64,000 nucleotides of DNA, taken from contig CALCCF010000020.1 in NCBI GenBank assembly GCA_937899905.1, positions 29,979-93,978 on the forward strand, given 5' to 3'. The position numbers were made by a program, and so were the translations under genes. The notes beneath the pieces were generated by a model. The model saw nothing but the letters and a program-made list of their open reading frames with translations, was not told where the DNA came from and did not search any database. The stretch comes from an uncultured Phycisphaeraceae bacterium (GTDB lineage: Bacteria > Planctomycetota > Phycisphaerae > Phycisphaerales > UBA1924). The number at the start of each line of letters is the position of its first letter. Position 1 is the first letter of the stretch. This document shows, one piece after another, positions 1 through 8,251 of this stretch.

Positions 1-398
1 GGCACGCTCCCGCCACCGGCCACGATCACACCGAGCATGATCGCCAGCCAGAATGTCGCCACCGAGATAAGGCCAATTGACGCCGACGCGTCCGTGAACG
101 TCCGGAGCGTGCTGTCCCAGCGGCTCAGCACACGTTCGGGCTCGGTCTTCACCTGCCGTGCACCGCGGCCTGCCCGCCCAACCCGCTCTGCCTTGGCCTC
201 CTCGGGCCCGACAACGGTCAGCTGCTGAGCCGCCGGCGGAGTCTCCACGAGCGTCCAACGCACGTCGGTGAAGTGCACGAATCCGAAGGAGAGCATCTGC
301 AGCACGGCGGCCACGATGACGGCCAGAGCCGACCACGTGACCGTCGTTCGGAGCTGCACCAGTGCACCGGAAACGTGCGGGCGAGCATCAGGCTGCAT
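1..398 (-). CDS. Membrane protein, 3' end missing at window edge
   Basis: The reading frame runs leftward from an ATG at 398 and leaves the window still open after about 132 codons. The start is preceded by an AGGAGG Shine-Dalgarno site nine bases upstream. The protein has a short polar N-terminus, a hydrophobic segment at about residues 21-40, a charged central stretch rich in Glu, Lys and Arg, and a second hydrophobic segment at about 112-130. This pattern suggests an integral membrane protein with a soluble loop between two helices. I do not recognise a family; the visible part is too short. It is divergent from mqnC, separated by about 250 bases containing an imperfect hairpin at 449-471. 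Confidence 0.55.
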   Translation of the reverse strand, partial: MQPDARPHVSGALVQLRTTVTWSALAVIVAAVLQMLSFGFVHFTDVRWTLVETPPAAQQLTVVGPEEAKAERVGRAGRGARQVKTEPERVLSRWDSTLRTFTDASASIGLISVATFWLAIMLGVIVAGGGSV

Positions 399-650
399 AG
401 GGACATCCCTCCTGGCGAGCGCGAGTCGCCTCGGTAGAGATATCGAATCCGGTGTGGATCGAGCCCACCGGTTTCGCGCGCCTGCCGAGGACGGCCAGGG
501 AACGCAAGCCGGTCGATCGCTCGCACCCTCCCAATCCGCATCAGACGCCCGCTACTCGGACGTGGCGGGAATTTTCAAAGATTTCTGAAAGCTTGCTGTT
601 CATACCGCCAATCTGATGGAACAATGAGGGAGGTTCACAGGGAGGACCGC

Positions 651-2105
651 ATGCCCGCGATTTACAGCCCGCCAGCCGAGCATCCAGACCTCGCCGCGAC
701 CGATCGCGGCCTGCTCCGCGCGGTGGTCGAGGGCCAAGCCCGCCTGACCCCCGAGCAGGCGCTCGACATCCTCAACGGCATGCCCCTCGCCGAGCTCGGT
801 CGCTGGGCCGACGCCCGTTGCCGAGCCGTGCACGGCAACACCTATCGCACCTATGTCATCGATCGCAACATCAACTACACGAACGTGTGCAGCGCAAAGT
901 GCACGTTCTGCGCGTTTCGGCGCGACGCCGTCGATCACGACTCCTACACGCTCGAGTACCAGGAGATCTTCGACAAGATCGCCGAGCTCAGCGACATCGG
1001 CGGCACGCAGATCCTCATGCAGGGCGGCATGAACCCCGACCTGCCGCTCGACTGGTACCTCGAGCTGCTCAATGGCATTAAGGAACGCTTCCCGCACATC
1101 CACATCCACGCGTTCAGCCCGCCGGAGTTCATCGAGTTTGTGAACTTTTTCGATCCGCCCGGCTCGACACTGGAAGACAAGATCCGCTGGGTCATGGTGC
1201 GGCTGCGTGAGGCGGGGCTCGACAGCCTGCCCGGCGGCGGCGGCGAGATCTTCGCCGACGCGGTCCGCGCGAAGATCGGGCTTGGCAAGTGCACCGCCGA
1301 GGCATGGCTGACGTGCATGTACGTTGCGCACTCGCTGGGCATGTTTACGAGCGCGACCATGATGTTTGGCCACATTGAAGGCCTGGGCGATCGCGTGCAC
1401 CACATGCGGCTCGTTCGCGAGTGGCAGGATCGCGCGTTGCTGGAAGGCGGCGCACAGAACCCGCTGGACGCAGGCCCCGGGGAGCCAATCGCCACGCCCA
1501 GTTTCGGGCACTACAAGGCGTTCATCAGCTGGCCCTTCCAGCGCGAGAACACCCCGCTCGGCCGCCTCAAGGAATGGGGCCAAGACAAGGGCGATTCGGG
1601 CGAGTTTCCTGGCGACGTTGTCGCAAAGCTCGACGGCAGCGGCACCAAGGCCGACCACCCCGAGTTCGGCCGCCGCCTGCGCATGGCCGGGGCGACGCAG
1701 TACCTTCGCACACAGGCACTCAGCCGCCTCATGCTCGACAACATCTACTCGATCGGCAGCAGCTGGGTCACAATGGGCCCGCACATCGGCCAGGTGGGGC
1801 TGAAGTTCGGCGCAAACGACATGGGCAGCGTGATGATGGAAGAGAATGTCGTGTCGTCCGCCGGCACGACCTACTGCCTCAACGAGCCCGTGCTCTGCAA
1901 GCTCATCCGCGATGCTGGGTACATCCCGTCGCAGCGTGACAACACGTACGACGTCATCCGCACGCACGACGGGGCCCAAAGCCCGGACCTCAAGGTCGAA
2001 GACTGGAGCCAGCACCGCGCGAGCAAGCTGCACACGCAGAACGAGTCGGAGATGGCCGCCGAGAACGCCGCAACGCTAACCGTGAGTGCCGGCTCGCGCG
2101 ACTAG
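651..2105 (+). CDS. mqnC: Cyclic dehypoxanthinyl futalosine synthase (MqnC-like radical SAM)
   Basis: Radical SAM enzyme of the futalosine route to menaquinone, expected to cyclise dehypoxanthine futalosine. The radical SAM cluster motif CSAKCTFC has its cysteines at residues 80, 84 and 87, and the preceding DRNINYTNVC stretch is typical of MqnC rather than MqnE. I chose the ATG at 651 because GGGAGG lies just upstream; an in-frame ATG at 624 lacks such a site. The protein is 484 residues, about 100 longer than most MqnC proteins as I recall them; the extra length is mainly a hydrophilic insertion at about residues 260-355. The TAG stop overlaps the TAG stop of the convergent minus-strand ORF. 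The other mqn genes are not in the window. Confidence 0.85.
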   Translation: MPAIYSPPAEHPDLAATDRGLLRAVVEGQARLTPEQALDILNGMPLAELGRWADARCRAVHGNTYRTYVIDRNINYTNVCSAKCTFCAFRRDAVDHDSYTLEYQEIFDKIAELSDIGGTQILMQGGMNPDLPLDWYLELLNGIKERFPHIHIHAFSPPEFIEFVNFFDPPGSTLEDKIRWVMVRLREAGLDSLPGGGGEIFADAVRAKIGLGKCTAEAWLTCMYVAHSLGMFTSATMMFGHIEGLGDRVHHMRLVREWQDRALLEGGAQNPLDAGPGEPIATPSFGHYKAFISWPFQRENTPLGRLKEWGQDKGDSGEFPGDVVAKLDGSGTKADHPEFGRRLRMAGATQYLRTQALSRLMLDNIYSIGSSWVTMGPHIGQVGLKFGANDMGSVMMEENVVSSAGTTYCLNEPVLCKLIRDAGYIPSQRDNTYDVIRTHDGAQSPDLKVEDWSQHRASKLHTQNESEMAAENAATLTVSAGSRD

Positions 2106-2470
2106 TCCGGCTTGTCCTTCACAGCGTATGTCGAGATCTTCTGCTCGACGAACCCCTCGCGCTGTTCGGGTGGGTGCTCGACGTTCACCGTTCGCTCGCT
2201 CTGCGTTTCGTTGCTCAAATAGAGCTCGGCCATGCGTTGCTCGACCGAACGAACGATCACCTCGCGCTCGGCTTCGGGCGCGAGCATCAGGCAGGCGATC
2301 CAGCGGCGGGCCAGCTCTGCCCCGGCGGGCCGGAGGATCTCAACCAGCATCTGGACATGGTCGCTCGGGGAGAGCGTCGGCGACGCGCTCGGCGCGGTCG
2401 CCGGCGGACTCTTGCCGGGCTCGCTCAGGCTCTGCGGTTGTCGCTGCGGGCTGCTCACCTTGGCCACCAC
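2102..2470 (-). CDS. C-terminal ORF overlapping the HTH regulator (possible frameshifted half)
   Basis: An open frame of 122 codons beginning with tandem GTG codons inside the 3' part of the HTH gene and overlapping it by 131 bases in another frame. The first ~40 residues are Pro/Ser/Ala-rich low complexity; the rest (about residues 40-95) looks like an ordered helical domain. There is no clear ribosome binding site at 2470. Two readings are possible. It may be the displaced C-terminal half of the HTH protein, split by an indel in the low-complexity overlap, or a separate coupled gene. I favour a single split gene because the overlap has no good start and the pieces make a plausible regulator of about 250 residues. 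Confidence 0.45.
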   Translation of the reverse strand: MVAKVSSPQRQPQSLSEPGKSPPATAPSASPTLSPSDHVQMLVEILRPAGAELARRWIACLMLAPEAEREVIVRSVEQRMAELYLSNETQSERTVNVEHPPEQREGFVEQKISTYAVKDKPD

Positions 2471-2879
2471 CCTCGGGCTTTGGCTCGACCGCCGACACGG
2501 GCTGCCGACCCTCGCGAATCATGATCTCGAGAACCTGAGTGTAGCGTTCCAGCCGATCGACCTTGGTCTCCAGTCGCTCGATGGCGAGCGCGACGTGCGT
2601 CAGCAGGTCGGTCGCGTTGGCATCGCGCAGCACATGCGGCTTGACCTCGGCCATGCGCATCGGGCCACGACCGGTGAGGATCCAATTGAGGTTCAAGCCC
2701 AGCGCGTCAGCCAAGCGCGACACAAAGTCGACGCTCGGGGCGTGGCCGTTGAGGTACCGGCGGACCGTCTCGGGATGGGTGTTGGTAATCTCGCCGACAC
2801 GCTTGAGCGTGCGATCGCCGGTGGCTTGCAACAGGCGGTCGTGCAGGCGTTCGCCGCCGTGGTTGTCGAGTCCGCCCAT
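2340..2879 (-). CDS. XRE-like helix-turn-helix DNA-binding protein
   Basis: The protein is 179 residues. An N-terminal helix-turn-helix of the Cro/XRE or LacI-like kind covers about residues 10-70; TNTHPETVRRYLNG looks like the recognition region and LADALGLNLNWILTGRG is typical of phage-repressor-like HTH domains. A likely coiled coil follows (about 85-120, ERLETKVDRLERYTQVLE), then a charged low-complexity tail. The ATG at 2879 is preceded by GGTGAG; a GTG at 2888 is also in frame. It lies 26 bases downstream of recG on the same strand, so it is probably co-transcribed. The tail is out of frame with the following ORF (2102-2470), suggesting a frameshift. Target genes cannot be deduced. Confidence 0.7.
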   Translation of the reverse strand: MGGLDNHGGERLHDRLLQATGDRTLKRVGEITNTHPETVRRYLNGHAPSVDFVSRLADALGLNLNWILTGRGPMRMAEVKPHVLRDANATDLLTHVALAIERLETKVDRLERYTQVLEIMIREGRQPVSAVEPKPEGGGQGEQPAATTAEPERARQESAGDRAERVADALPERPCPDAG

Positions 2880-2905
2880 CGTTCTCACCGGCGATTATGC
2901 TCTCG

Positions 2906-5098
2906 TCAGCCGACGTCGGCAAGGCCGAGCCAGGCACCAACGGTGCGCAGCACGCGACGACGCAGCACGGCGTCCTCGACATTCCCCAGTTTCGGGGATC
3001 TCTCGACCCAGTCCTGGGCGTCGCGTCGGGCCAGCTCCAGCAGCTCCGAGTCGCGAACGAGATCCGCCACACGCAACGGAAGCGCACCGGACTGCCGAGA
3101 GCCGAATAGCTCCCCCGGTCCACGCAGCGCGAAGTCTGCCTCGGCGAGCTTGAACCCGTCGCTCGTCCTTGTGATCGCCTTCATGCGTTGATGGCCGATG
3201 TCCGTTGTCGGCTCGGCTACCAGCAAGCACTCCGGCTGCAAGCCTTCGGGCACGCGCCCTCGACCGACGCGCCCGCGCAGCTGGTGGAGCTGCGCTAGCC
3301 CGAATCGGTCGGCCTGCTCGATGACCATGCACGTCGCGCCCGGGACATCGACGCCGACCTCGACGATGGTCGTCGCGACAAGTACCTGTGTCTCGCCCGA
3401 ACGGAATCGCTCCATCGCGGCCTCGCGCGCGTCGCTCGCCATCCGGCCGTGGAGCAGGCCGACGCGCACGCCGGCAAGCCGGCCCGCCTCCAGCTCTGCC
3501 ATGAGCTCGAGCACGCCAACGAGCGGTTCCTTCTCGATCGAAGGCTCAGCCGGTGTGTCGCTCGCGTTGATCAGATCGAGTTGTTGCGATGTCCCGCCGA
3601 TCGCTGGCGCAACGACGAACCCCAATCCTCCATGCTGGACGTGGTGGATGAGGCGTTCGTAGGCCCAGGCACGCGTCTCGCGAGGTACGTGCTCGGTCGT
3701 GACCTGCGCACGGCCTGGTGGCATGTCGCCGATCGTCGTCACGTCGAGGTCACCCAGCACGCTGATCGCGATGGTCCGTGGAATTGGCGTCGCGGTCATG
3801 ACGAGCGTGTGCGGGATGGCGTCCTCGGCCTTGTCACGCAAAGCCGCGCGCTGCTCGACACCGAAGCGGTGCTGCTCGTCGATGATGGCAACCGCGAGCG
3901 ACTTGAATCGGACCGACTCGGTCAAGAGTGCGTGGGTGCCGATCACGATGTCGGCGTGCCCCATCTGGATCTCGGCCAGCACGCGGTTGCGATCGGCTTG
4001 GGACATCGCGCCGGTGAGCAGCGCGACCCGAACCTCGGCCTTGGCAAGCATCGCATTGAGCGAACGCTCGTGCTGCTCGGCGAGGATCTCGGTGGGCGCC
4101 ATGAGCGCGGCCTGGTGACCGGTCGCGGCGGCCATCAGCATCGCGTACGCGGCGACCATGGTCTTGCCGGAGCCGACGTCGCCCTGGATCAGCCGATTCG
4201 CCGGCGTCGTTTGCCCGAGGTCTTGGGCGATCTCTGCCATCGCCTCGAGCTGGCCCGGCGTGGGCGTGTACGGCAATCTGGAGAGGATGCGCTCGTGCAG
4301 GGCCTCGTCGGCTCGCAACGCAAGGGCGGCGCCCTCTTGTCGGAGCTCGGCCCGGCGAAGCTGAACGCCCAGCTGGAGCATGAGCAACTCGTCGTACGCC
4401 AGGCGACGACGGGACTTGAGCACCTCGTCCTCGTCAACCGGTGCGTGCTGCATGCGGTACGCATCGCGCAACACCGGCAGCGCACGATCCTCGCGGAACG
4501 GCTCGGGAAGGTGATCGTCGATGTGCTCCAACGCGCCCGCTGAGAGCGCGGCTTCGATCGCGAGTGCAATCGCGCGGCTCTTGAGGCCCTCGCCGGCTGG
4601 GTACACAGGCACCAACCGGCGCTCGGCAAGTACGGCCGGTGGCAACTTGCCCCCGGTCTCGTCTTCGCTCTCTTCGGCAAGGACATCGAACGCGGGGTTG
4701 GCAAACTGCAGCTTGTGGTTGAACGAGGCGAGCTTGCCCTGAACGCGCAGCCGCACGCCCGGCTGGATCTGTCGGCGAAGGTAACCTCCGTTGAACCACA
4801 CGAGGTCGACTGATCCGGTATCGTCGGTCAGCCGCGCTTCGAGCCGCTGTTTCGGGTACCGTCCGGCCAGGCGTGTCGACGTGACCTCACCAACAGCAGA
4901 CACCTGCGTCGCTTCTGTGAGATCGCCGATCGACTGCGCGGGCTCGTGCCACTCGTGGCGGCTGGGGAGGTGCGCGACCAGCTTGCCAACGTTCGTCAGC
5001 CCGAGTCCAGCGAGCTGCTTGGCCTTGCGCGGCCCGACACCGTTGAGCTCGATGAGCCCTTGAGTGAGCTCGATTCGCTGGCCGCTGTGTGGGGTCAT
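2906..5098 (-). CDS. recG: ATP-dependent DNA helicase RecG
   Basis: RecG remodels stalled replication forks and Holliday junctions. The 730-residue protein has the expected order: an N-terminal wedge/OB-fold region (about 50-160), then a superfamily 2 helicase core with Walker A GDVGSGKT at about 306-313, the DEQH box in IDEQHRFGVEQR, the SAT-like TATPIPRT motif, and QLRGRVGRG near the C-terminus. The open frame extends much further upstream, but the ATG at 5098 is chosen because it overlaps the TGA of the upstream DUF971 gene (ATGA), a usual sign of translational coupling, and because homologous sequence starts there. Confidence 0.95.
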   Translation of the reverse strand: MTPHSGQRIELTQGLIELNGVGPRKAKQLAGLGLTNVGKLVAHLPSRHEWHEPAQSIGDLTEATQVSAVGEVTSTRLAGRYPKQRLEARLTDDTGSVDLVWFNGGYLRRQIQPGVRLRVQGKLASFNHKLQFANPAFDVLAEESEDETGGKLPPAVLAERRLVPVYPAGEGLKSRAIALAIEAALSAGALEHIDDHLPEPFREDRALPVLRDAYRMQHAPVDEDEVLKSRRRLAYDELLMLQLGVQLRRAELRQEGAALALRADEALHERILSRLPYTPTPGQLEAMAEIAQDLGQTTPANRLIQGDVGSGKTMVAAYAMLMAAATGHQAALMAPTEILAEQHERSLNAMLAKAEVRVALLTGAMSQADRNRVLAEIQMGHADIVIGTHALLTESVRFKSLAVAIIDEQHRFGVEQRAALRDKAEDAIPHTLVMTATPIPRTIAISVLGDLDVTTIGDMPPGRAQVTTEHVPRETRAWAYERLIHHVQHGGLGFVVAPAIGGTSQQLDLINASDTPAEPSIEKEPLVGVLELMAELEAGRLAGVRVGLLHGRMASDAREAAMERFRSGETQVLVATTIVEVGVDVPGATCMVIEQADRFGLAQLHQLRGRVGRGRVPEGLQPECLLVAEPTTDIGHQRMKAITRTSDGFKLAEADFALRGPGELFGSRQSGALPLRVADLVRDSELLELARRDAQDWVERSPKLGNVEDAVLRRRVLRTVGAWLGLADVG

Positions 5099-5445
5099 GA
5101 TCGGGCGGTGTCGCCGGGTTTGTCTTGGGTCTGGGGATCGATCGAGCGCAGGTAGTCCCAGCTGAAGATGCCGGTGCGATGGCCATCCGAGAACGTGACG
5201 CGCAAGGCGTAGCGGCCAACGAGCTCCGCATTCGTCGCGGTCAACGGCCCCGAAGAACCCGAATCTGGCAAGATCACCAGCGGGTTGGTTTGCATCTCTT
5301 CGCGGAGTTGTCGCATGTCGGCCGACGGGCTCATGCGACGCAGGTACTGGATCGGGTAGAACGACTCCTCGCCGTCGTGCCAGCGGACGGACAGGCCCTT
5401 CTGCTTGTCGAGATCCAGGCTCTGAGGAGCGGGTTCCTGATTCAT
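5095..5445 (-). CDS. DUF971 domain protein
   Basis: Small protein of 116 residues with the DUF971 pattern (also the N-terminal module of gamma-butyrobetaine hydroxylase-like proteins): VRWHDGEESFYPIQYLRRMSP at about residues 19-39, and FSDGHRTGIFSWDYLRSI near the C-terminus. Such proteins are often linked with iron-sulfur or metal chaperone functions, but the role is not settled. The usual CxxC pair after the YLR motif is absent here (SADMRQ instead). The stop overlaps the recG start by four bases, so the two are translated from one message. Confidence 0.75.
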   Translation of the reverse strand: MNQEPAPQSLDLDKQKGLSVRWHDGEESFYPIQYLRRMSPSADMRQLREEMQTNPLVILPDSGSSGPLTATNAELVGRYALRVTFSDGHRTGIFSWDYLRSIDPQTQDKPGDTARS

Positions 5446-5516
5446 GGTGGGCTCCGCGAAGCACACAAGACACACACAACAGGAAGCGCCAACGCCGATG
5501 CTCTATCGTGCTGTGT

Positions 5517-6407
5517 ATGGCACACGATAGCACGCCCAGCGAGTTCGACCGCATCCTTCGTACAACGACCGAGCGCTGCGGCGCACCGTTGTGCGTGGGC
5601 ATCGACCCCGTGATGGAGCGCATGCCCGAGCCGCTCGCGGTGTTGCCGCCGCATGAGGCGTTCGCCCGGTTCTCGACCGGCATCGTCGATGCCGTTCAGC
5701 CCTTCGCAGCCACGGTGAAGTTCCAGTCGGCGTGCTTCGAGCGTTTCGGTGCCCGCGGCCTTGAAGCGCTGGAGTCGGGCATCTCGCACGCGCGCGAAGC
5801 CGGACTGGCTGTTATCCTGGACGCGAAGCGAGGGGACATCGGCATCTCGGCGACGCACTACGCCGCCGCGACGGCATCTCTCGGGGCGCACGCCGTCACC
5901 GTCAACGCGTACCTCGGCATGGAGACGGTCGAACCGTACCTCGATGCAGGCCTGGCGATCTTCGTTCTGGTTCGCACCAGCAACCCGGGATCGACGGACG
6001 TCCAGGACGTCACCGTTCGTGGCGGCGGCACAGTCGCGATGCACATGGGTCGGCTGGTCGCGGAGCTTGGGACAAAGCGGCCGGGCGTGCACGCGGTCGT
6101 CGGCGCGACACAGCATGAGCAGGCCCACGTGCTTCGCGCGGTGATGCCCGATCAGGTCTTCCTGCTGCCGGGCCTGGGAGCACAGGGCGCAAGCGCAGCG
6201 GACATCGCCGAGTTTGCTCGGCCCGCCGAGCACGCCGCGGACGATCCGACCCGCGGCCTCCTCCCCACCGCCAGCCGATCCGTGACCTACCCGGACGCAG
6301 CCCCCGGCGACCCATCCGGCTGGACAGAGCGGGTCTCAAAGGCGGCGTCGGCACTCCAAGGCCAGCTCGTCGATGCCCTTGCAACCTCGTCTAACGCCGG
6401 CGCATGA
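5517..6407 (+). CDS. pyrF: Orotidine 5'-phosphate decarboxylase
   Basis: Last step of de novo UMP synthesis, decarboxylating OMP. The catalytic Asp-Lys-x-x-Asp array is LDAKRGDIG with Asp102, Lys104 and Asp107. VGIDP near residue 25 and PGLGAQG near the C-terminus (the phosphate-binding loop) are also present. At 296 residues and with this motif spacing it fits the longer OMP decarboxylase subfamily (PyrF type 2) found in mycobacteria and other high-GC bacteria. The ATG at 5517 is used; an in-frame GTG at 5508 is possible, and neither has a good Shine-Dalgarno site. It is divergent from the DUF971-recG operon with only about 70 bases between start codons. Confidence 0.93.
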   Translation: MAHDSTPSEFDRILRTTTERCGAPLCVGIDPVMERMPEPLAVLPPHEAFARFSTGIVDAVQPFAATVKFQSACFERFGARGLEALESGISHAREAGLAVILDAKRGDIGISATHYAAATASLGAHAVTVNAYLGMETVEPYLDAGLAIFVLVRTSNPGSTDVQDVTVRGGGTVAMHMGRLVAELGTKRPGVHAVVGATQHEQAHVLRAVMPDQVFLLPGLGAQGASAADIAEFARPAEHAADDPTRGLLPTASRSVTYPDAAPGDPSGWTERVSKAASALQGQLVDALATSSNAGA

Positions 6408-6465
6408 GCCGCGAGTCGTAGGAAAACTGGATCTGAGCCGAACGCCTGGCGTGCCGGACGATGTC

Positions 6466-6504
6466 AAAATAAAAAAGCACCGACCGCTCTGTGCGAGAGG
6501 TCGG
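6466..6504 (-). terminator. Rho-independent terminator of the PEP-CTERM gene
   Basis: On the minus strand a CCGACC...GGTCGG stem (6480-6485 with 6499-6504) is followed by TGC and a T-rich tract. It lies about 55 bases beyond the stop of the PEP-CTERM gene and also separates it from pyrF, which runs toward it. Confidence 0.75.
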
Positions 6505-6559
6505 CGGAGGGTCCGCTAGTGCGGGTCGAGGGAGGCGACCCGCAAGAGTTTGTTTGGCC

Positions 6560-7210
6560 TTAGCGGCGGCGACGCGTGGCGGCGAGGCCACCGATGCCGA
6601 GCAGAGCCAGGCTGGCTGGGGCGGGAACCACCAGACCGCTGACCTGCGTCGAAATGCCGTCGAAGTCCGAGTCGAAGAAGCCACCGGTGTCATCCAGGAA
6701 CAGCTGGACAACGGCGCCGGAGAACGGGCCACCGCCGGGCAGGTCGGTGCCGAACGAGCCTGAGGTCGGGCCATCGAACGTGCCGTCGCCGCTCACGTCG
6801 CTGAAGACCACGTTCGTGAGCGTGCCGAGGAAGCCGATCGACAGGCCGCCGATGAGGCTGAACTCGCCATCGATGTCACCGGTAAGCGTCTCGCCGTGAA
6901 CGTCGACGATCGTGAACGTACCGGTGCCGTCGGCGGTGTCCGCGCCGGTCAGCATGACGTCGAGGTCAAAACTGAAGTCGGAAGCGCCGGTGCCAACGAA
7001 TCCGGGATCGAACACCGCGGTGCCGCCCGGAGCGACCAAACGCGTGACATCACCGGAAGTGATGGCGTTGGAAACACCGCTGAACGAGCCGTCACTGGCC
7101 GTGAACGAGCTGTCGACATCGGTGAAGCCGAACGTCAAGATGGCTTGAGCGTTGGCCACGGTGGCGGTGGCAGCGAGGCCAGCCGCGGCGATAAGCATGG
7201 TGCGACCCAT
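6560..7210 (-). CDS. PEP-CTERM-like sorted secreted protein
   Basis: Secreted protein of 216 residues. A signal peptide (MGRTMLIAAAGLAATATVA, cut after about ANAQA) starts the chain. The mature part is a Gly/Asp/Thr/Ser-rich, low-charge beta-type sequence, and the end has the sorting signal VPAPASLALLGIGGLAA followed by RRRR: a Pro-containing motif, a hydrophobic helix and a basic tail. In the PEP-CTERM system this tail is recognised and cut by an exosortase; no exosortase gene is in the window. The ATG at 7210 is chosen because it begins the signal peptide and has AGGAGA upstream. The body has no domain I recognise. A strong terminator follows. Confidence 0.85.
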   Translation of the reverse strand: MGRTMLIAAAGLAATATVANAQAILTFGFTDVDSSFTASDGSFSGVSNAITSGDVTRLVAPGGTAVFDPGFVGTGASDFSFDLDVMLTGADTADGTGTFTIVDVHGETLTGDIDGEFSLIGGLSIGFLGTLTNVVFSDVSGDGTFDGPTSGSFGTDLPGGGPFSGAVVQLFLDDTGGFFDSDFDGISTQVSGLVVPAPASLALLGIGGLAATRRRR

Positions 7211-7563
7211 CTCTGCGTCTCCTCTCGGGCCATCCAGGCCCGTCTCGTCTTCGTTCTGCCCTGCCAAACGGATACACCGTTCTCCCAGGCGGGGCAGAAA
7301 ACTCCTCTAAGGTACAGGCTAACGGAAGAGTGGCGAGGAATCCAGCCTTTTTTTCCACTTTTGGGCTCAATTTTATTGGTCGTAGGCGGCAAATTACCCA
7401 TCTTGCCGAAACAGACCAACACTCCCCCGTCCGGATGCCTTATGGGACACCGAAGCAGTGTCCTTTCGAGATCCTGCGTCAGGAACCGATGCGCATCGCA
7501 TCCGTGCGGGGACAGACTATTCGATTTTTGTAAGGGTGGCAGCGAATCTCGCTGGCAGGACGG
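7211..7563. other. Intergenic region between PEP-CTERM gene and nuoI
   Basis: About 350 bases without a convincing gene. It is more A/T-rich than its surroundings around 7330-7400 and holds a hairpin with GGACAC/GTGTCC arms at 7445-7463, about 100 bases after the nuoI stop. The hairpin has no T-run, so it may mark the nuoI transcript end but is not a canonical terminator. The promoter of the PEP-CTERM gene should lie here; I could not identify it. Confidence 0.4.
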
Positions 7564-8127
7564 TCACATCGGCTTCTTGTCGATGGTCACGTCGTAGACG
7601 TGCAGGAGCTTCTCTTTGTCGAAGATCATCTCCTGACGGCTCTGGCCCGTGATGTCGTACTCGGGGGTCAGCTCGATGGCGTCCACCGGGCAGGCCTCCT
7701 CGCACATCCCACAGAAGATGCACCGAAGCTCGTCGATCTCGAACTTCTTGGGATACTTCTCGCGGTCGTCCCAGGGGCTTTCCTCGGCCACGATGTGGAT
7801 GCAGTTGGCCGGGCAGATGGTCGGGCACATCATGCAGGCCACGCACTTGACGCGGCCTTCCTCGTCGCGGTTCAGGCGGTGAACTCCCCGGAAGTTGCTG
7901 GCGTTGATGCCGCCTTCCTCGACGGGCAGGTCCTCGCGACGCTCCTCGGGGTACTGCAGGGCCCGGGTCGTGTTCTTGCCCGGAAAGACCTTGCCCTGGC
8001 CAAAGCTCGTGAAGAAGTGGCGGAGCGTGGTACCAAAACCGCTGACGACCTCGCGAACGTACAGGCGCTCTGTACCGGAGGTCGGGGGCGGGGCGATCCG
8101 GAGGATGTCCTGTTCTGGCACGGTCAT
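7564..8127 (-). CDS. nuoI: NADH-quinone oxidoreductase subunit I
   Basis: Peripheral-arm subunit of respiratory complex I that carries two [4Fe-4S] clusters toward quinone. Both ferredoxin motifs are intact: CVACMMCPTICP and CIFCGMCEEACP. The length, 187 residues, is normal for NuoI. It stands alone: no other nuo gene is adjacent, unlike the usual nuoA-N operon, so complex I genes are dispersed here or this subunit is encoded apart from the cluster. The divergent gene at 8252 begins about 125 bases away. Confidence 0.93.
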   Translation of the reverse strand: MTVPEQDILRIAPPPTSGTERLYVREVVSGFGTTLRHFFTSFGQGKVFPGKNTTRALQYPEERREDLPVEEGGINASNFRGVHRLNRDEEGRVKCVACMMCPTICPANCIHIVAEESPWDDREKYPKKFEIDELRCIFCGMCEEACPVDAIELTPEYDITGQSRQEMIFDKEKLLHVYDVTIDKKPM

Positions 8128-8251
8128 GGGGCCGATGATAGGGCATAGGTTGATCGGATCGAAGACACCGCCGCGGTAACCGACAGGAACCCCGCAGACT
8201 CTGGGATTGCCGATGCCCTACCGGCCAAAGGGCCGAGATAGACTTTGAGCC

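Noticed and set aside
600..2033. 477-codon minus-strand ORF opposite mqnC
   Set aside because: The plus strand carries an intact radical SAM gene; the opposite frame is a high-GC mirror with His/Arg/Ala bias.
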